Of a stretch of DNA of 64,000 nucleotides, positions 1 through 11,175 are shown in pieces. Source of the DNA: Cytospora piceicola (Eukaryota; Ascomycota; Sordariomycetes; Diaporthales; Cytosporaceae); assembly GCA_023375675.1 (NCBI GenBank), contig JALQBC010000005.1:806001-870000 (forward strand), read 5' to 3'. The first letter of the stretch is position 1; every line of letters begins with the position of its first letter. The notes below the pieces were generated by a model, which was given only the letters and a program-made list of their open reading frames with translations, was not told the origin of the DNA and ran no database searches. The position numbers and the translations under genes are program-made.

Positions 1-1323
1 ACATCATCAATGATACGGCAGCGGCATGTCTGGCGTATCCGCTGTCTGGACCTATGCACTTCTGTATCAGAGGTGAGATTTTGGAAACTGTCAGGGTCAA
101 ATGCGCAAAGCCTCTCGGTATGTGGTTTTGTCCGATGTATACAAGTCAATTCACTTACATTCTTAGACATTGGCTCGTCTGGATCGTGCGTTGTGAGAGG
201 TGATGCGTTCTGCGGCATGATCGTGGCAATCTTCCCTAGAACGCAGTACGCATTGATGGTAACGACGGAGAACATATTCTCTGGAGTTTGGAACCTACTT
301 CCCAGTATCTTAGATACAAAACTCACTCTTCTGTCTCCGCGCTGGGTCTCTATATCCTCTCATAATGGACCCCGTTCGACTCCTGTAGCGCGCCCTTACC
401 CCGTGTTTGTCTACAAGAGCGACGAGCCTATGAATCGACCAAAAGATGCAGAGGATATAGTCCTTGCACAAGTTATCTACGATGAGAGCAGTCCATTTCT
501 GAGTCAGATTGAAGACATACGGAGGAACTGGGAGTCAGAAATTGACCCAGCAATGCCTATCAGATTGAGCTTTTCGAAGGATGTGCATCGTTCGGTCACA
601 ACCAAAGAACCGGAGTTCAGAATTGAGATTCGGAACGGCCATGTCATCATTTGTGATGCACGAAAGAAAGAACTTGGTCATCTTCCCCCCCTTAGGATCA
701 CCTGTGAGGACAGGACAAAACAGCTTATGTGCCGCTTAAGACATCTGCAAGCCTTCTCTATGGTGTTAAAGCTCAAGACAACGGCGCCAGGAGGTCCTGT
801 TGCCTCGGTCTATTTCCATCAGCGGTACTCCGACCCTAAGGCTCATGCTATATCATCCTATCAAATCATATTTAAAAATCGCGAATCCAGCGAGGTTTTT
901 TTCACAGTGCTGAGACTGACCCATTCATACGGCGTTCGTCAGGTTGTCCCATCGCCAGATGAGGGAAAAGGCATCATGGTTAAAGGTAGAGGCATGTGGC
1001 ATGGGACTATCGACATCGAGGTTCCAGAAGCTCTGGCTTCGGAGTATAAGGACGCTGATTTCTTTATGGAAGACGTGTTCATGACCTTCATTAGTTTCAT
1101 ACCGGTGGACTTAAGCTGCTGCCAGCTAGAGGACTGGAATGGAGCAGGCAATGTGGGTTTCCAGTATGCAAGGGTGCAAGAGTTAAGCCAAACCTCATGG
1201 AGTGTTCAACAGAAACCAGGTTACACGTGGGTCAAAGGGGCTCAAGAGGACCAAGAGGACCAAGAGGACCAAGAGGACCAAGAGGGCAAAAAGGGCAAAC
1301 CTCTCAAAGGCGTTCAGCGATAG
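1..1323 (+). CDS. 3' part of an unrecognised protein with a trypsin-like GSSGS segment (5' end outside window)
   Basis: Only the 3' end is present. The frame is open from base 3 to 117. A 49-nt intron (118-166: GTATGT donor, CTTAC branch-like site, TTAG acceptor) follows, then 167-1323 ending in TAG, giving 423 visible codons that close exactly in frame. Right after the junction the protein reads GSSGSCVVRG and then a hydrophobic strand (CGMIVAIF). This resembles the GDSGSW segment of trypsin-fold domains found in many fungal multidomain proteins, but the residue before the candidate nucleophile is Ser instead of Asp, so activity is doubtful. The remaining ~350 residues look like a folded domain I do not recognise. 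The tail is an acidic QED repeat (1243-1285) followed by a Lys-rich end. An ATG at base 10 in another frame reads through the intron without a stop (437 aa). I prefer the spliced model because of the clean splice signals and the open upstream frame. Confidence 0.6.
   Translation, partial: TSSMIRQRHVWRIRCLDLCTSVSEVRFWKLSGSNAQSLSVCGFVRCIQVNSLTFLDIGSSGSCVVRGDAFCGMIVAIFPRTQYALMVTTENIFSGVWNLLPSILDTKLTLLSPRWVSISSHNGPRSTPVARPYPVFVYKSDEPMNRPKDAEDIVLAQVIYDESSPFLSQIEDIRRNWESEIDPAMPIRLSFSKDVHRSVTTKEPEFRIEIRNGHVIICDARKKELGHLPPLRITCEDRTKQLMCRLRHLQAFSMVLKLKTTAPGGPVASVYFHQRYSDPKAHAISSYQIIFKNRESSEVFFTVLRLTHSYGVRQVVPSPDEGKGIMVKGRGMWHGTIDIEVPEALASEYKDADFFMEDVFMTFISFIPVDLSCCQLEDWNGAGNVGFQYARVQELSQTSWSVQQKPGYTWVKGAQEDQEDQEDQEDQEGKKGKPLKGVQR
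1243..1285 (+). repeat. 9-nt coding tandem repeat (QED units)
   Basis: The unit CAAGAGGAC is repeated about four and a half times, in frame, near the 3' end of the first gene. It encodes an acidic QED tail. Being a multiple of three, copy number could vary without breaking the frame. Confidence 0.9.
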
Positions 1324-1870
1324 CACGTGGCATTATGGTCTGGCATTTCAATGAGCTTCAGTCGGTAGTTTGAACTCCTCTGAAACGGTTGGGGAATATA
1401 AAGGTCTTTCGACATATTTTGTCCTCCGGAAATAGTGAAGTTGCGGAACATTGGATGTATTATCTCAGAGGCTCTTCGATTCAGTATTCGAGGATACAGA
1501 GACTGTCAGGCTTAAAACCACAGAACATCCTGTTAAATTTGCAGGACATTTTCGAAGCACATAGGTCGGTCCTTACTGCTGCGAGGACGGTAGGACGGAT
1601 TTCGCAATATACAGAATTGGCAAGATAATCGGCCGGTCCTATACGCATGACGCATCGACCACCTATACCACGACCTTGTCGAAGGTCGATGCGGCTCTCT
1701 AGGGCTGTCAAGCCTTCGGTGGTTCTAGACCACAAACAGTTGACACCAGCGGCTCACCTCCTTCCAGCTGCTCGTGATGTACCAATACTTATCGTCGAGT
1801 CCCGTCCCGTCCCGTTCTCGGCAACCCCTTGAAGTGAAGTCTAGCGACGATGACATGACTGCTCGAGTGC
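1324..1870. other. Intergenic space between converging genes
   Basis: 547 bases between the stop codon of the first gene (plus) and the stop codon of the epoxide hydrolase (minus). I see no coding pattern or repeat. It should hold the two 3' ends. Confidence 0.6.
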
Positions 1871-3289
1871 TCATCCTTGGTGTAGAGCACGGTATGCCGG
1901 CGCATCAGGGGTGAACATCGTCCGAAGGTCTTCCACCAGAGCCTCCGGTTGCTCCCAAGCGGCAAAGTGGCCGCCTTTCTCGTGCTCCTTCTCAAAAACG
2001 ACGTCTCCCAGCCGCCGGTTCCACATGCGCGGAGTCGCAGCAATTTCTCTCGGGAAGTACGAGAAACCCTTTGGTTTAGAGATCATCAGCCAAAAGTCTT
2101 TCAAGGCGCACAAGTTTGTAATGTATGCACTTACCAGCTTGGCACTTGGTATCCCACGCCTGGTATCTGCTTGCCAGTCCCCCTGGAACATCTCGTGGTA
2201 GATATTCACGCTAGCTGCAGGTCCTGCTCGACTAAACCAATACAAGCTGACCCATTCGCAAACCTCCTGATCCGTCCACGGGTAGTCGTCCGTCCATGCG
2301 ATCATTTTCTCGTACATCCAAGTCAGCAGCCCGACAGGGCTATCCGCCAACATCGTCCCGATAGTCTTGGGTTTCGTCCTCATGAGATGAAGGTAGGAGC
2401 TGCCACTGTCCTGGTAGTCTTGGGCAGCTTTGAGGCCCGCCTGTTCCTGAGGCGTGTACAGGTTTAGCATGTGCGTTGTGAGGAATCGCACGAAGCCGAG
2501 TGGGGACTTGGTCAGCGGCGGTGGCATAGCAAGGACAAAGTTGAGATGCACTGCCAGCAGTGACTCGGGATAGAGGTTGGCGATGGATGTGGTTATATAC
2601 ATTCCCTGCGTCACAGCTTAGCTCGAGGAAGATACTTAGACTACTAACGAGGGTGATAAACTAACTTACCCAGTCTCCTCCTTGAGCGGCATATCGCTTA
2701 TATCCCAAACTCAGCATCAGCTTGTGGCAACTGTCAGTATATTGTCGCAGACCAAAGCCTCTCTTGGTGATCCGGCTCGAGAAGCCGAAATTAGGAAGAG
2801 ACGGCACTACAAGGTGAAATCCTGGCCCATCTCCCTGCTTGGCTGTAAGCAGTGGGAGAATCTTGGTTGCTTCGAGGAAACTGCCTGGCCCTTAGAAGCA
2901 GGAACTGAACATCAGATTACCGCCTCTATCATTGAATGTTGCCAGCAAGGGGGTCCAGTACGTACAGCCATGAACGAACAGCAGCGGAATTGCGTCCGGG
3001 TTTGCACTTCTCTGGTGGATGAAGTGCAGTTCGAATGGGTCAAAGCCTTCAAGCGACATGACGGTTTCGAAGTGCGGAAGTGTGTTCAACCGCTCTTCGA
3101 ACGAAGCCCAGCTGAACTCATCCTGCCAGTACTTGGCTATTCGTTTGACATCTGCAACCGGGGCGCCGCGTTCGCAGTCGTCGCGTCGCCGTCGATTTCA
3201 TCCGGGATTTTTGACAGTGCCAACTTCTGGTGAAGCTCTTCGATGGCCGCGGGAGGAACAGAGATTTTGTAGTCTCGAATGTCTGCCAT
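1871..3289 (-). CDS. Epoxide hydrolase (alpha/beta hydrolase, EHN family), with a frame break near the N terminus
   Basis: Microsomal-type epoxide hydrolases open epoxides to diols through an Asp-ester intermediate. Model on the minus strand: 3289-2966, intron 2965-2891 (75 nt), 2890-2670, intron 2669-2606 (64 nt), 2605-1871, about 426 residues, normal for the family. The start [12 protein letters not shown] begins the EHN domain. Splicing of the first intron creates the oxyanion motif HGWPGS, and the end of the next exon gives GGDWG with the nucleophilic Asp near residue 181. The catalytic His lies in GGHFAAWE near residue 395. Between DEIDGD and [12 protein letters not shown] the frame changes once, at about 3175-3197, inside a GACG/GCGAC-rich stretch. 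The coding total is one base short of a multiple of three. This is either a sequencing slip in a short repeat or an inactivating one-base deletion. Everything downstream, including introns and active-site residues, looks intact. Identification is firm; functionality is uncertain. Confidence 0.85.
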
Positions 3290-5548
3290 GACCAATGACC
3301 GTGATGATGGAGGCGGACACCACAACTTCGAGAGCCGATCAGAGGGAGACGGGCTGGACTGCTTGCACTAATCACCCACTCGAGTCAAAATGCGCGTGCC
3401 TCGATAGCATGAGAAAAGAGCAGCCTCAGAGGGTGGTCAAAAAAGGCAGCGAGCTGAGAAAGAGCCTGCATCTCAGGCTTGCGTCTCCGGTTCCTCATAC
3501 TCATACGGACCAGGGACACAACCGTACTAGGCTGGAGCGGCTTGAATGATAGGTCTGGCTTTGGGTGTTGTTGGTTGATGTGTCCCACAGCCTAGGCCCA
3601 AATCTGCGGATTCGACCCGAGGAATGTCTCCCACGGTCATGTTTGCAGTACCAACATCTCGAGGTGATGAGATGACTGGTGCCGGACGGGTCTGGCATCC
3701 ACACTGCCAGAGCGAGCACGGCAGAGCGGTGGATCCCAAGCTATACCACAAGCTGAGGCTTCAGGGATAGACTGGGCTGGGGGCATGATGCATCCACTAT
3801 ATTTGGACACACTCATATTCTTCATCACCTATTGACGTCCTCAGACATGGCAATATTCTGCCTCGCAGAGGCCGAACACACCAAGCAGGATTCATCCTCG
3901 AGTCTCTGCAACGATGTCACCTTTTCGAGAAGGGCGGGGACGAGTAGTCGATCAACGAAACTGTCATGTCGCATGTTCACGTGCTCTCTGGTGGACTGAT
4001 ACTGCCTTGTCTCGGTCTCTCTGACGAGAATATCCGCTTGATAGACAGGAACGTTCATGCCATTTTCCAACTGCCCCCCGACGGATCTCTCTTAGGCAAC
4101 GTTGATTGCGACAGGACAGGAAACTTGGGACCCTGTCAGGTGGCTCATTTCCCTTTCCCAAAGGCAATTATGCCACGGATGAGTTTGGACAATAATGAAT
4201 ATTGAACCGTCCAGTGTGATCCATTCCATCTTTTGACATTTGGATGGGAGAGCTATGTGCCTTGTGACCTCGTGTACTTGTACCCTCAGCATGTGAGATC
4301 AAGTCCTCCGCGATTATCGGTCGCGACCTTGGCATCACCGATGACGAAGAGACCTGAAGTATCATGGGCGGCTGGAGGTTTAGGCAGTCAACACTACATG
4401 TATCTACATGTAAGTGTCGCTTGCCGCCTGCGCGTACTGGATTAAGCGAGGCGAACATATACCCCACGAGGCTACGGTACCCAGTACGTACAAACTCTAG
4501 GTAGTCCCACACGTTTGATATACCTCAGTGGCCAAGCCTAGCTGCATGCACAGGTGGCAAGCAGATGCAGTGCCGGCCCCCAGTTGGCCACTGTGATGAC
4601 CCAAACTTAGAACCCAACATGTCGAAGCTGGACAGGGCATGTCGGTCGCGGCGCGGATCGATACCTAGTCGGTAGATATAGCGGGTGGATGCGCCCGTGG
4701 CCATGCCTCTCGCCTGACGTCCCTTCCGCGATGGGGGCCGAACTGTGTGGCGGATCCCATCACACCCGGCTTCTCCATGTCCAGGCTACCACATATGATG
4801 ACTCGTCTTGGGAGTTGGGAAAAAATTAAGCCTCGGCGATAAGACGACTCGAAGAAGACAAAAACTCCCACCCCCTTGTGAGCTCGTTTCCGGTGCTCTG
4901 CCTATAATCGGAGGCAATTTCACGGCTTCTCTTTTGGCTCCGTTCTCTGCGGCCGCTATCATAAGTGCAAGCCTGGCGGCTCAGCACACGGTGAGAGGCG
5001 AGCGATCTGCAGAGATTTGCAACCCGATACGAAACCGTGTCGGCGAGCCGAAGGAGGCAACACTGTAGCAGCGGCTGGCGACAGTCGGCAGCTGGGGTTC
5101 AGGCCAACGATGGATGAGACCCTGATACGGGAGGCGTAGTCAAGTACTGTAGCAGTAGCACGCCCCGGCGAGAAGTCCGGTGGTGGAGGCGAAAAGCCTG
5201 AATAACTGAGACTCTTCGGGGGCTTCTCCATGATGTCGAGTAGTCACATGCATGTGTGCAGTTTCCAAGTTGTCATATGTTGGGAATAATCATAATAATT
5301 TCGAAAACAACGTTGCTCGCTCACTCGAAGTGGCTGGGGGGTATCTATCAAATAATGCTATCCTAAAAAGGCCACGAGAGCCTGGTACAGAAGAAAGAAA
5401 AAAGGTAAAAACGCCGAGGACGACCACGGTCTCCTGTGTGCGCGCCTTCGAATGAAACTCCAGGCTATGTGCATGATGTGAAATGACCCATAAACAAGAG
5501 AAACAAGACGCTCGCTTGCTCAAACAGACCCATCTGTAAGCCCCAGTG

Positions 5549-5575
5549 GTGATGATGATGATGATGACGATGATG
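5549..5575. repeat. (GAT)n microsatellite
   Basis: About eight GAT units with one GAC interruption. It explains the Ile/His/Met-rich short open frames across this point on both strands. Confidence 0.9.
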
Positions 5576-5972
5576 CAGAAGAAATAAAATCCAACAAGTC
5601 CCGTTCCCATGTCTCCATGTGTTGCCCATAATCGGTTCTCCCTTCCCAGAAAAATAAATAACAGCAAGCGATGGTCCACAGAAGAGACGAGAACGTCCCG
5701 TGTAACCTCTCCCACAAGCCACGGCTGTCTTGCAGTGACGAGCCTAAAGTTGAAGTGTATGCCGAGCACATAAGGGTCGCCGACCAAGCGGCCAACCTCC
5801 CTTCCCACCCGTCCACCACAAGCCCCGAAGATTTGGGCGACCAATGTTATCTGAAGGCCTCGGCTAGCCACGACCCAGAGTGTCGCATCTCATCTGCCGT
5901 CCCAATTTGATCGTTGGAGTGTCGTTGTACAAGGCCGTCGCCCAGCCGATATGAGAAGGAGACGTAGCTGGG

Positions 5973-6000
5973 TGGCAGTGGGCAGTAGGCAGTAGGCAGT
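5973..6000. repeat. GGCAGTA tandem repeat
   Basis: Four near-identical 7-nt units of the GGCAGTA/GGCAGTG type in a non-coding stretch. Confidence 0.85.
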
Positions 6001-6970
6001 GTCGGAAGTACTGCTAGGCAGGTTTCCAAAATAGCCGACCGTCGCACACCCGAAGCTCAAGCTTGGAAGCTTGTGCTCGTGTGCATCAGGCGGGTGGGAA
6101 GGGGGGAGGGGGGGTGGAGAGATATCCGATTGCGAAATCCGGCTCAGCAATGTGTGTAGCTCTTTCGGGTGGTGCAGGTAGTGGGAAACATAACTCCGCA
6201 TTCCGCAACAATACTCGCGAGCGACCTCGGGGCCGGCGCCCACCGCCGTGTGACCGGTACATCTCAGACAAGATAAATAGACGAGGCTGCAGGGACCCCA
6301 AGATAGCCCAAAGGAGTAGGGATCAGCACGTGGGCGCAATCCGATGACTGTCTCGGTAGAGTGCGCATGCGCTCAACGCATAGTTTCGTGTGTGGTGTCT
6401 TGGTTGTACTTGTTGTCGTTCATTGTGACGTGGACGAGAGGCGCAAGTCCAGGTTTGAATGGAAAAGAATTAAGGGTGTGTGCTGTGATGCAAAAAAACA
6501 AAAAAGGGGGCTTCGTGTATCCGTAAGCCTAACATCGACCGGAAAGTCGGGTCGATGATATTTGGGGTATCATTGAAGGATGAATTAATGGCACGGCGTA
6601 TGAGTAAGACCTGGAATGACTGTCAGCAAAATGGATTTCGTCACCATGATCAGAGGCGAATAAGATCGGAGAGACCCTTGTGGTCGGGTAAGATGGGGGA
6701 ATCAAATGCGAGCAACGACAAAAGGACCGTTCGGAGGCGAAGGGGGAGTGTGCAACGATCCCACCGCAACGCAACGTGGGATGGAAGGATGAGTCTAAGT
6801 TGATAGGAGCGGAAACGAGGGAGAGAGGATGAGTGAAAGAAAATTAGTAAGCTTATACGTACGCTGTGTAGTAGCAGTTTGTGTGACGGTCGCCACGGAG
6901 GGTCAGCAAGCGCAAGGCCAGCTGGGGGGGGGGGGTGTGTGTGGTTGTGGCGGCCCTTTTTTCCCCCTTC

Positions 6971-7480
6971 CTACTCCGCGGCCTCGTCGATGGGCGTCAT
7001 GTTGGACAGCTTGCTCTTGGGGCTGGCGCCCTTCCTGGAGCCGCTGCCGCTGCCGCTGCTTGGCTTCCGCTGCTTCTGAGACCTGGCAGCCTGCCGCCTC
7101 CTCTCCTTCTCGTCAATGACGACGCGGATGAGCTCCTGCTGGCGCAGGGCCTGCTCCCTCCTCATCTCCTCGAGGCCCTCCTCGCTGATGTGGCGCACCG
7201 GGGCGAGCTGCGGGGACGGCGTGCCGGACCCGTAGCTGGAGACGCTGTGGGAGTCCTCGTCCGGGAAGACGGGCGCGGACGGGAAGAAGTCCAGGTCCTC
7301 GTCCGAGATGTAAGACGTCGCGCGCGGCTGGTCGTCGCCGCCGCCCTCTCCCAGGGAGGACCGCCGTGGCCAGGATGGGAAGGCGCATGTGTCGTCGAGG
7401 TAGGAGTGCTGATATCCGCCTCTCCGCGATGGGATCTCCATCGGGGATGTGGAGCTGTAGGAGCCGTAGGAGCCGTACAT
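6971..7480 (-). CDS. Small low-complexity protein of unknown function (169 aa)
   Basis: Single exon from an ATG at 7480 to a TAG at 6971. The first ~75 residues are Ser/Tyr/Gly-rich (MYGSYGSYSS) with acidic SDEDLDFF and FPDEDS patches. The middle holds a predicted helix (EEGLEEMRREQALRQQ) running into a very basic segment (IDEKERRRQAARSQKQRK). The tail is Ser/Gly/Lys-rich and ends in SKLSNMTPIDEAAE. No enzyme motif, signal peptide or membrane segment is visible. The exon is markedly GC-rich with strong third-position G/C, unlike its flanks, which supports real coding. The basic/acidic layout would suit a nucleic-acid-associated or regulatory protein, but that is inference. I have an impression that similar short proteins exist in related fungi and cannot verify it here. 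Confidence 0.6.
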   Translation of the reverse strand: MYGSYGSYSSTSPMEIPSRRGGYQHSYLDDTCAFPSWPRRSSLGEGGGDDQPRATSYISDEDLDFFPSAPVFPDEDSHSVSSYGSGTPSPQLAPVRHISEEGLEEMRREQALRQQELIRVVIDEKERRRQAARSQKQRKPSSGSGSGSRKGASPKSKLSNMTPIDEAAE

Positions 7481-8003
7481 TTTGAACGCGGTGTGGAAAT
7501 TTGGTTGTTTGTGATGATGGATGTGCTGGTCAGAAACGGGGATCAGAGGCAGTAATACCCTTGATCTTAAGTCTTTGATGCCTTTTGAGTTTCGCGACGG
7601 CGGTGCGTGTAAGTGGTTGCAGCCAGCCGTATGTGTATCTTAATATAGCTCTTTTGCTGCTATAAGAGAGAGAGAGGGCTCAGCTGGTTTGGTGGTGTTG
7701 TGGGGGCCTCTGAGTGCTGGTATGTGGGTTGGTTGTTGTCGCAACAAGGCTATTGTGTGCGTCTCTTGAGATAACAATAGAGTGCAACTGCCAAACGGCA
7801 AGCCGTTGAAAGATGATGGTGATGGTTTGACTTATGCCATCCAGAAAGAGAAGCAGGTGGGCAAGACCTGGAGGGAGGCTCAGGGAGATATATGAAATGG
7901 ATCATCGGCCATGTTGCGCGTGTCCGAGGGAGGCAACAGATACAGGCTGCTGGCTGGTTTTGGGCTGGACACAGGGTGACAGGGCTGGGCCAGAAATCCG
8001 GAT

Positions 8004-8036
8004 GACATGGACATGGACATGGATGGACATGGACAT
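8004..8036. repeat. GACATG tandem repeat
   Basis: Five near-copies of the hexamer GACATG/GACATGGA in a row. Confidence 0.85.
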
Positions 8037-8148
8037 CAACCAAGGTTGACAAGGATGATACAAGGCAGCGGCAGTGGGGCCGCACAAACATTCCCACGGG
8101 TTTCGGGGATTGTTGATGGAAAAGAATGGGGGCTCAGATGGCCCAGTA

Positions 8149-8220
8149 TGTCACTTATTCTGTCACTTACTCTGTCACTTTGTCACTCTCTCTGTCACTC
8201 TCTCTGTCACTCTCTCTGGG
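8149..8220. repeat. 12-nt pyrimidine tandem repeat (TGTCACTCTCTC type)
   Basis: Six degenerating units containing TCACT and CTCTCTG. The right half is nearly perfect at 12 nt; the left half is shortened. Confidence 0.9.
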
Positions 8221-8398
8221 CCAGAACACAACACAGCAGACCTCCCTGCCTTGCCCCAGGTCTCAGTCATAGGTACCTAGGTACCTGCAAGTGGGCACTG
8301 GACTCTCGGTGACTCAGTGGAGTGCTCGATCCGGAGGTACCTAGTGTAGATACCTGGATACATATATACATGAAAATGCCCTTGTTCAGAACCCCCCA

Positions 8399-8425
8399 CC
8401 CACTCACTCACTCACTCACTCACTT
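8399..8425. repeat. (CACT)n microsatellite
   Basis: Six to seven CACT units, followed shortly by a G homopolymer of about nine bases. Confidence 0.9.
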
Positions 8426-11120
8426 CTCACTTATCCAGGGGGGGGGGGTCGCAGCCCAACAAAAAGCAAACCAAATCTGTGATCCCGTATTTTCGGAAAC
8501 CTTGAAAAAAAAGGTTGACACAACAAATCCTCGCAGAAAAGCGGTCGGGACATTCAGCCATCCAGCATGCAGGTAAGTTGTATCTAAGAGTAGGAGTTTT
8601 TGTCTGACCGCCCCCTACCTTATCTGACAGCCCTGACACGGAGGGCACGCACACACACTGCGGAGATGGAGGGAGGGTAGACTTGCGAGGGTACTTTGTA
8701 CTTTTGTCTTGTGTGCTGGGGTCTGCAAAATACAAAAAAAAAAGAAGGAAAACAAAAGCCACGCTCTGTCAGAAAGTGTCATTGTCACTTGTTGTTCCAT
8801 GTGTATGTAGGCTTCCTTTTCTGGGGTGATTTCACTCGAGGCCAGCCCTACCATTGGCCTGGGTATTCTCGACAATCGCTCCCCGAACGTCGATCACATC
8901 GAGGGCGTGCAGCAAGCCCCAAGCTCCCGGGAACCGGCGACTGCTTCCCTTATTATCGACTGCATGGAGGGAGGGAGGGGGGGACGGACGGCAAGAGTCT
9001 CACCGCTCGAAACCCACCCAGCAACGGCTTCCTCCTTCCTGCATGGAGTAAGCATCTCCGTATGCAATCATGCTTTGCGCGGAAGTGAAGAAGTAAACAG
9101 CCGGGGGGAAGGCCACCTACATATCTGAGTATTCCTGCCAAGGGGATCGAGCGCGCACACTGGCATATGGCATACCCAAAGCTAGCGAGCTGAAACAATC
9201 AACTCAATCAGAATCTTCTTTTCAATAGCTAATAATAATATATGCATGGTCATTGTCGACAAATGGCAGCGTCATGGCGCTCGCTCATGGCGCTCGAGGG
9301 CTTAGCTGTCGTTGTGTTAGTTACTTTTGTCCTGTCAGATCATGACTTCCAAGGTTGTGCTTGTTGTTGCTGGGCTTTTGCCAAAAGGGGGAGCCAGCTC
9401 GTAATGCTGCCCGTCTTTGAGCTTGAGCCTAAATCGGGAAATAACATGAATACCAAAGAACTGTATCATGTACTCAACTCTGACTCCTTCCTGTGGAGGG
9501 AACTTTGGGGCCCAACCCAAACTGGAAAAAGGGGGCAGCCACATGTACTTTGCTAAGGTGATAAGCAGGATTTACAGATCAAACACCGACCCCAATCTCT
9601 CAAGTGCACGCAGTACCTACTTAGGTACCTACGTATATATACCTATATACAATGCATAGGGCCCAAGCAGAGGAAAGGAGAACAACACAAAGCTGCGCTG
9701 GTTGGCTGCAGACCGAAGTTGTGTACAGTAAATCAAGCCGCAACCGCAATAGAAGCATTTGAGCCTTCAATAGTGTCGAGTTTTTGACCTTCCAATGTTT
9801 CAAGTCTCCAAGGACCCAAGGTTACTATGTGTGTACATTGGTCTGGTACCATCTATCCATAGTGTATTCATTGCCCAGGTGGTGGCGGTGGTGGTTGGAC
9901 GAGAGCCGGCGACAAGAAAAGGAATGGAATTCAGAATATGCCATCATCACGTCGCCATATGGTCGGTCGCGTGTCATCAGCTTCCAGCCGGGCGCATCGA
10001 ATAATGAATGACCTCGGCGGGATAACGATTCGAGGATGAATTCTAGATTGGGTGGGTTATAATAGCTGAGGTTGTCCTACCACCTGCCAATTTACGTATG
10101 TTCAAATCTAAGACCTTTGACCAACTTGGCAGGTTGGAGTGTCAGGCATGTGCGTGCGGTTGTTAGAGTTATCCATGTTTACAACGTGGTACGGTCGGTC
10201 GGTAATCGCATCGCCCGCCCGCCCTTCCCCCACGATCTCTCGCTGTGCCGTCATCAGTAAGCCAAAGACTCAAGGTATCCTGGGGAACTTGGTCGGGGTA
10301 AAAAAGGCGAGCCCTTTCCTCGTGTAACACCCAGAGGTGAAGCTTGCGAATGTGTCAGATTTGCCTGATTTGCTATGTTGAGGGAGGGAATGACAAAACC
10401 TCACCGATAGTATGCCGGTGCGACAGGTTTAGTAGGTAGATTACTGAGATTTGATATATAGCACCTAATCAAGTACTTAAGTACCTATCTACTTAAGTAT
10501 GTAGTCCATATCGGAAGCAGTCCGTCCATCCGGCAATCCTGAAATCTGTCGGCCCAACCATTAAAAAAAAGCGAACAAGCCAGAAGTGCCAACCCCATCG
10601 CCATCCACGCCGTCTTCGCTGCCGTCCTGCTCGCATTCTTGTTCCTAAATCACTCGGTGCGACCTCCTGCCGTGTCTTCCCCACTGCTTTCTCACCTCAG
10701 CCAAGAAACCTTGGACTTCGGCGGGAACCCGCGCGGCCAGGTGCGATGAGATGCGACGTTTCGCGATAATCCCAAAGCTCGGACATCCTCCATTCATCCC
10801 ATAGAAAGAGAGAAAGAAAAAAAAAAAAGACAGACCTTTCCTCCTCTCGTAATCAATAGCGAGCTCTCCCGGCTGGCTTGTGATATCCATGGATCGCAGA
10901 ATATGCGACCAGCCTTTCTTTACACAATGCCCGCCCGCCCATTTGATTCGCAACGTCGCTCCCGAACCTTTGTCATTGATAAATGCAGCCCCTCCCCCCC
11001 TCACTAATACCCAAGATCTGGTAAGTACCTAATCATTATGTCCCGCGTGGGCAGTACATCTGAAACTTTCCCACGCCGAGATAACATACAGTAGATACCG
11101 GGATACCTGAGTATCCCCAG

Positions 11121-11175
11121 GTACGTATATACATACATACATACATACGTACATACATACCTAGGTACATACATG
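11121..11175. repeat. (CATA)n microsatellite with an embedded CCTAGGTA motif
   Basis: ACATAC units broken by one ACGTAC and closed by ACCTAGGTAC. This links the tetranucleotide repeat with the dispersed palindrome family. Confidence 0.85.

Larger units (their letters stand above)
3290..6970. other. Gene-poor stretch, 3.7 kb
   Basis: Lies between the 5' end of the epoxide hydrolase and the 3' end of the gene at 6971-7480. Short open frames exist on both strands, but none has a convincing start, splice structure or recognisable protein. It contains a GAT microsatellite (5549-5575) and a GGCAGTA repeat (5973-6000). The hydrolase promoter should lie just above 3290. Confidence 0.5.

Noticed and set aside
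5290..5871. 193-codon open frame, minus strand
   Set aside because: It begins at GTG and its hydrophobic stretch is produced by the GAT microsatellite read in reverse.
6935..7555. 206-codon frame opposite the gene at 6971-7480
   Set aside because: It is the antisense shadow of a GC-rich exon: Leu/Ala/Arg/Val-rich with no ATG-led support.
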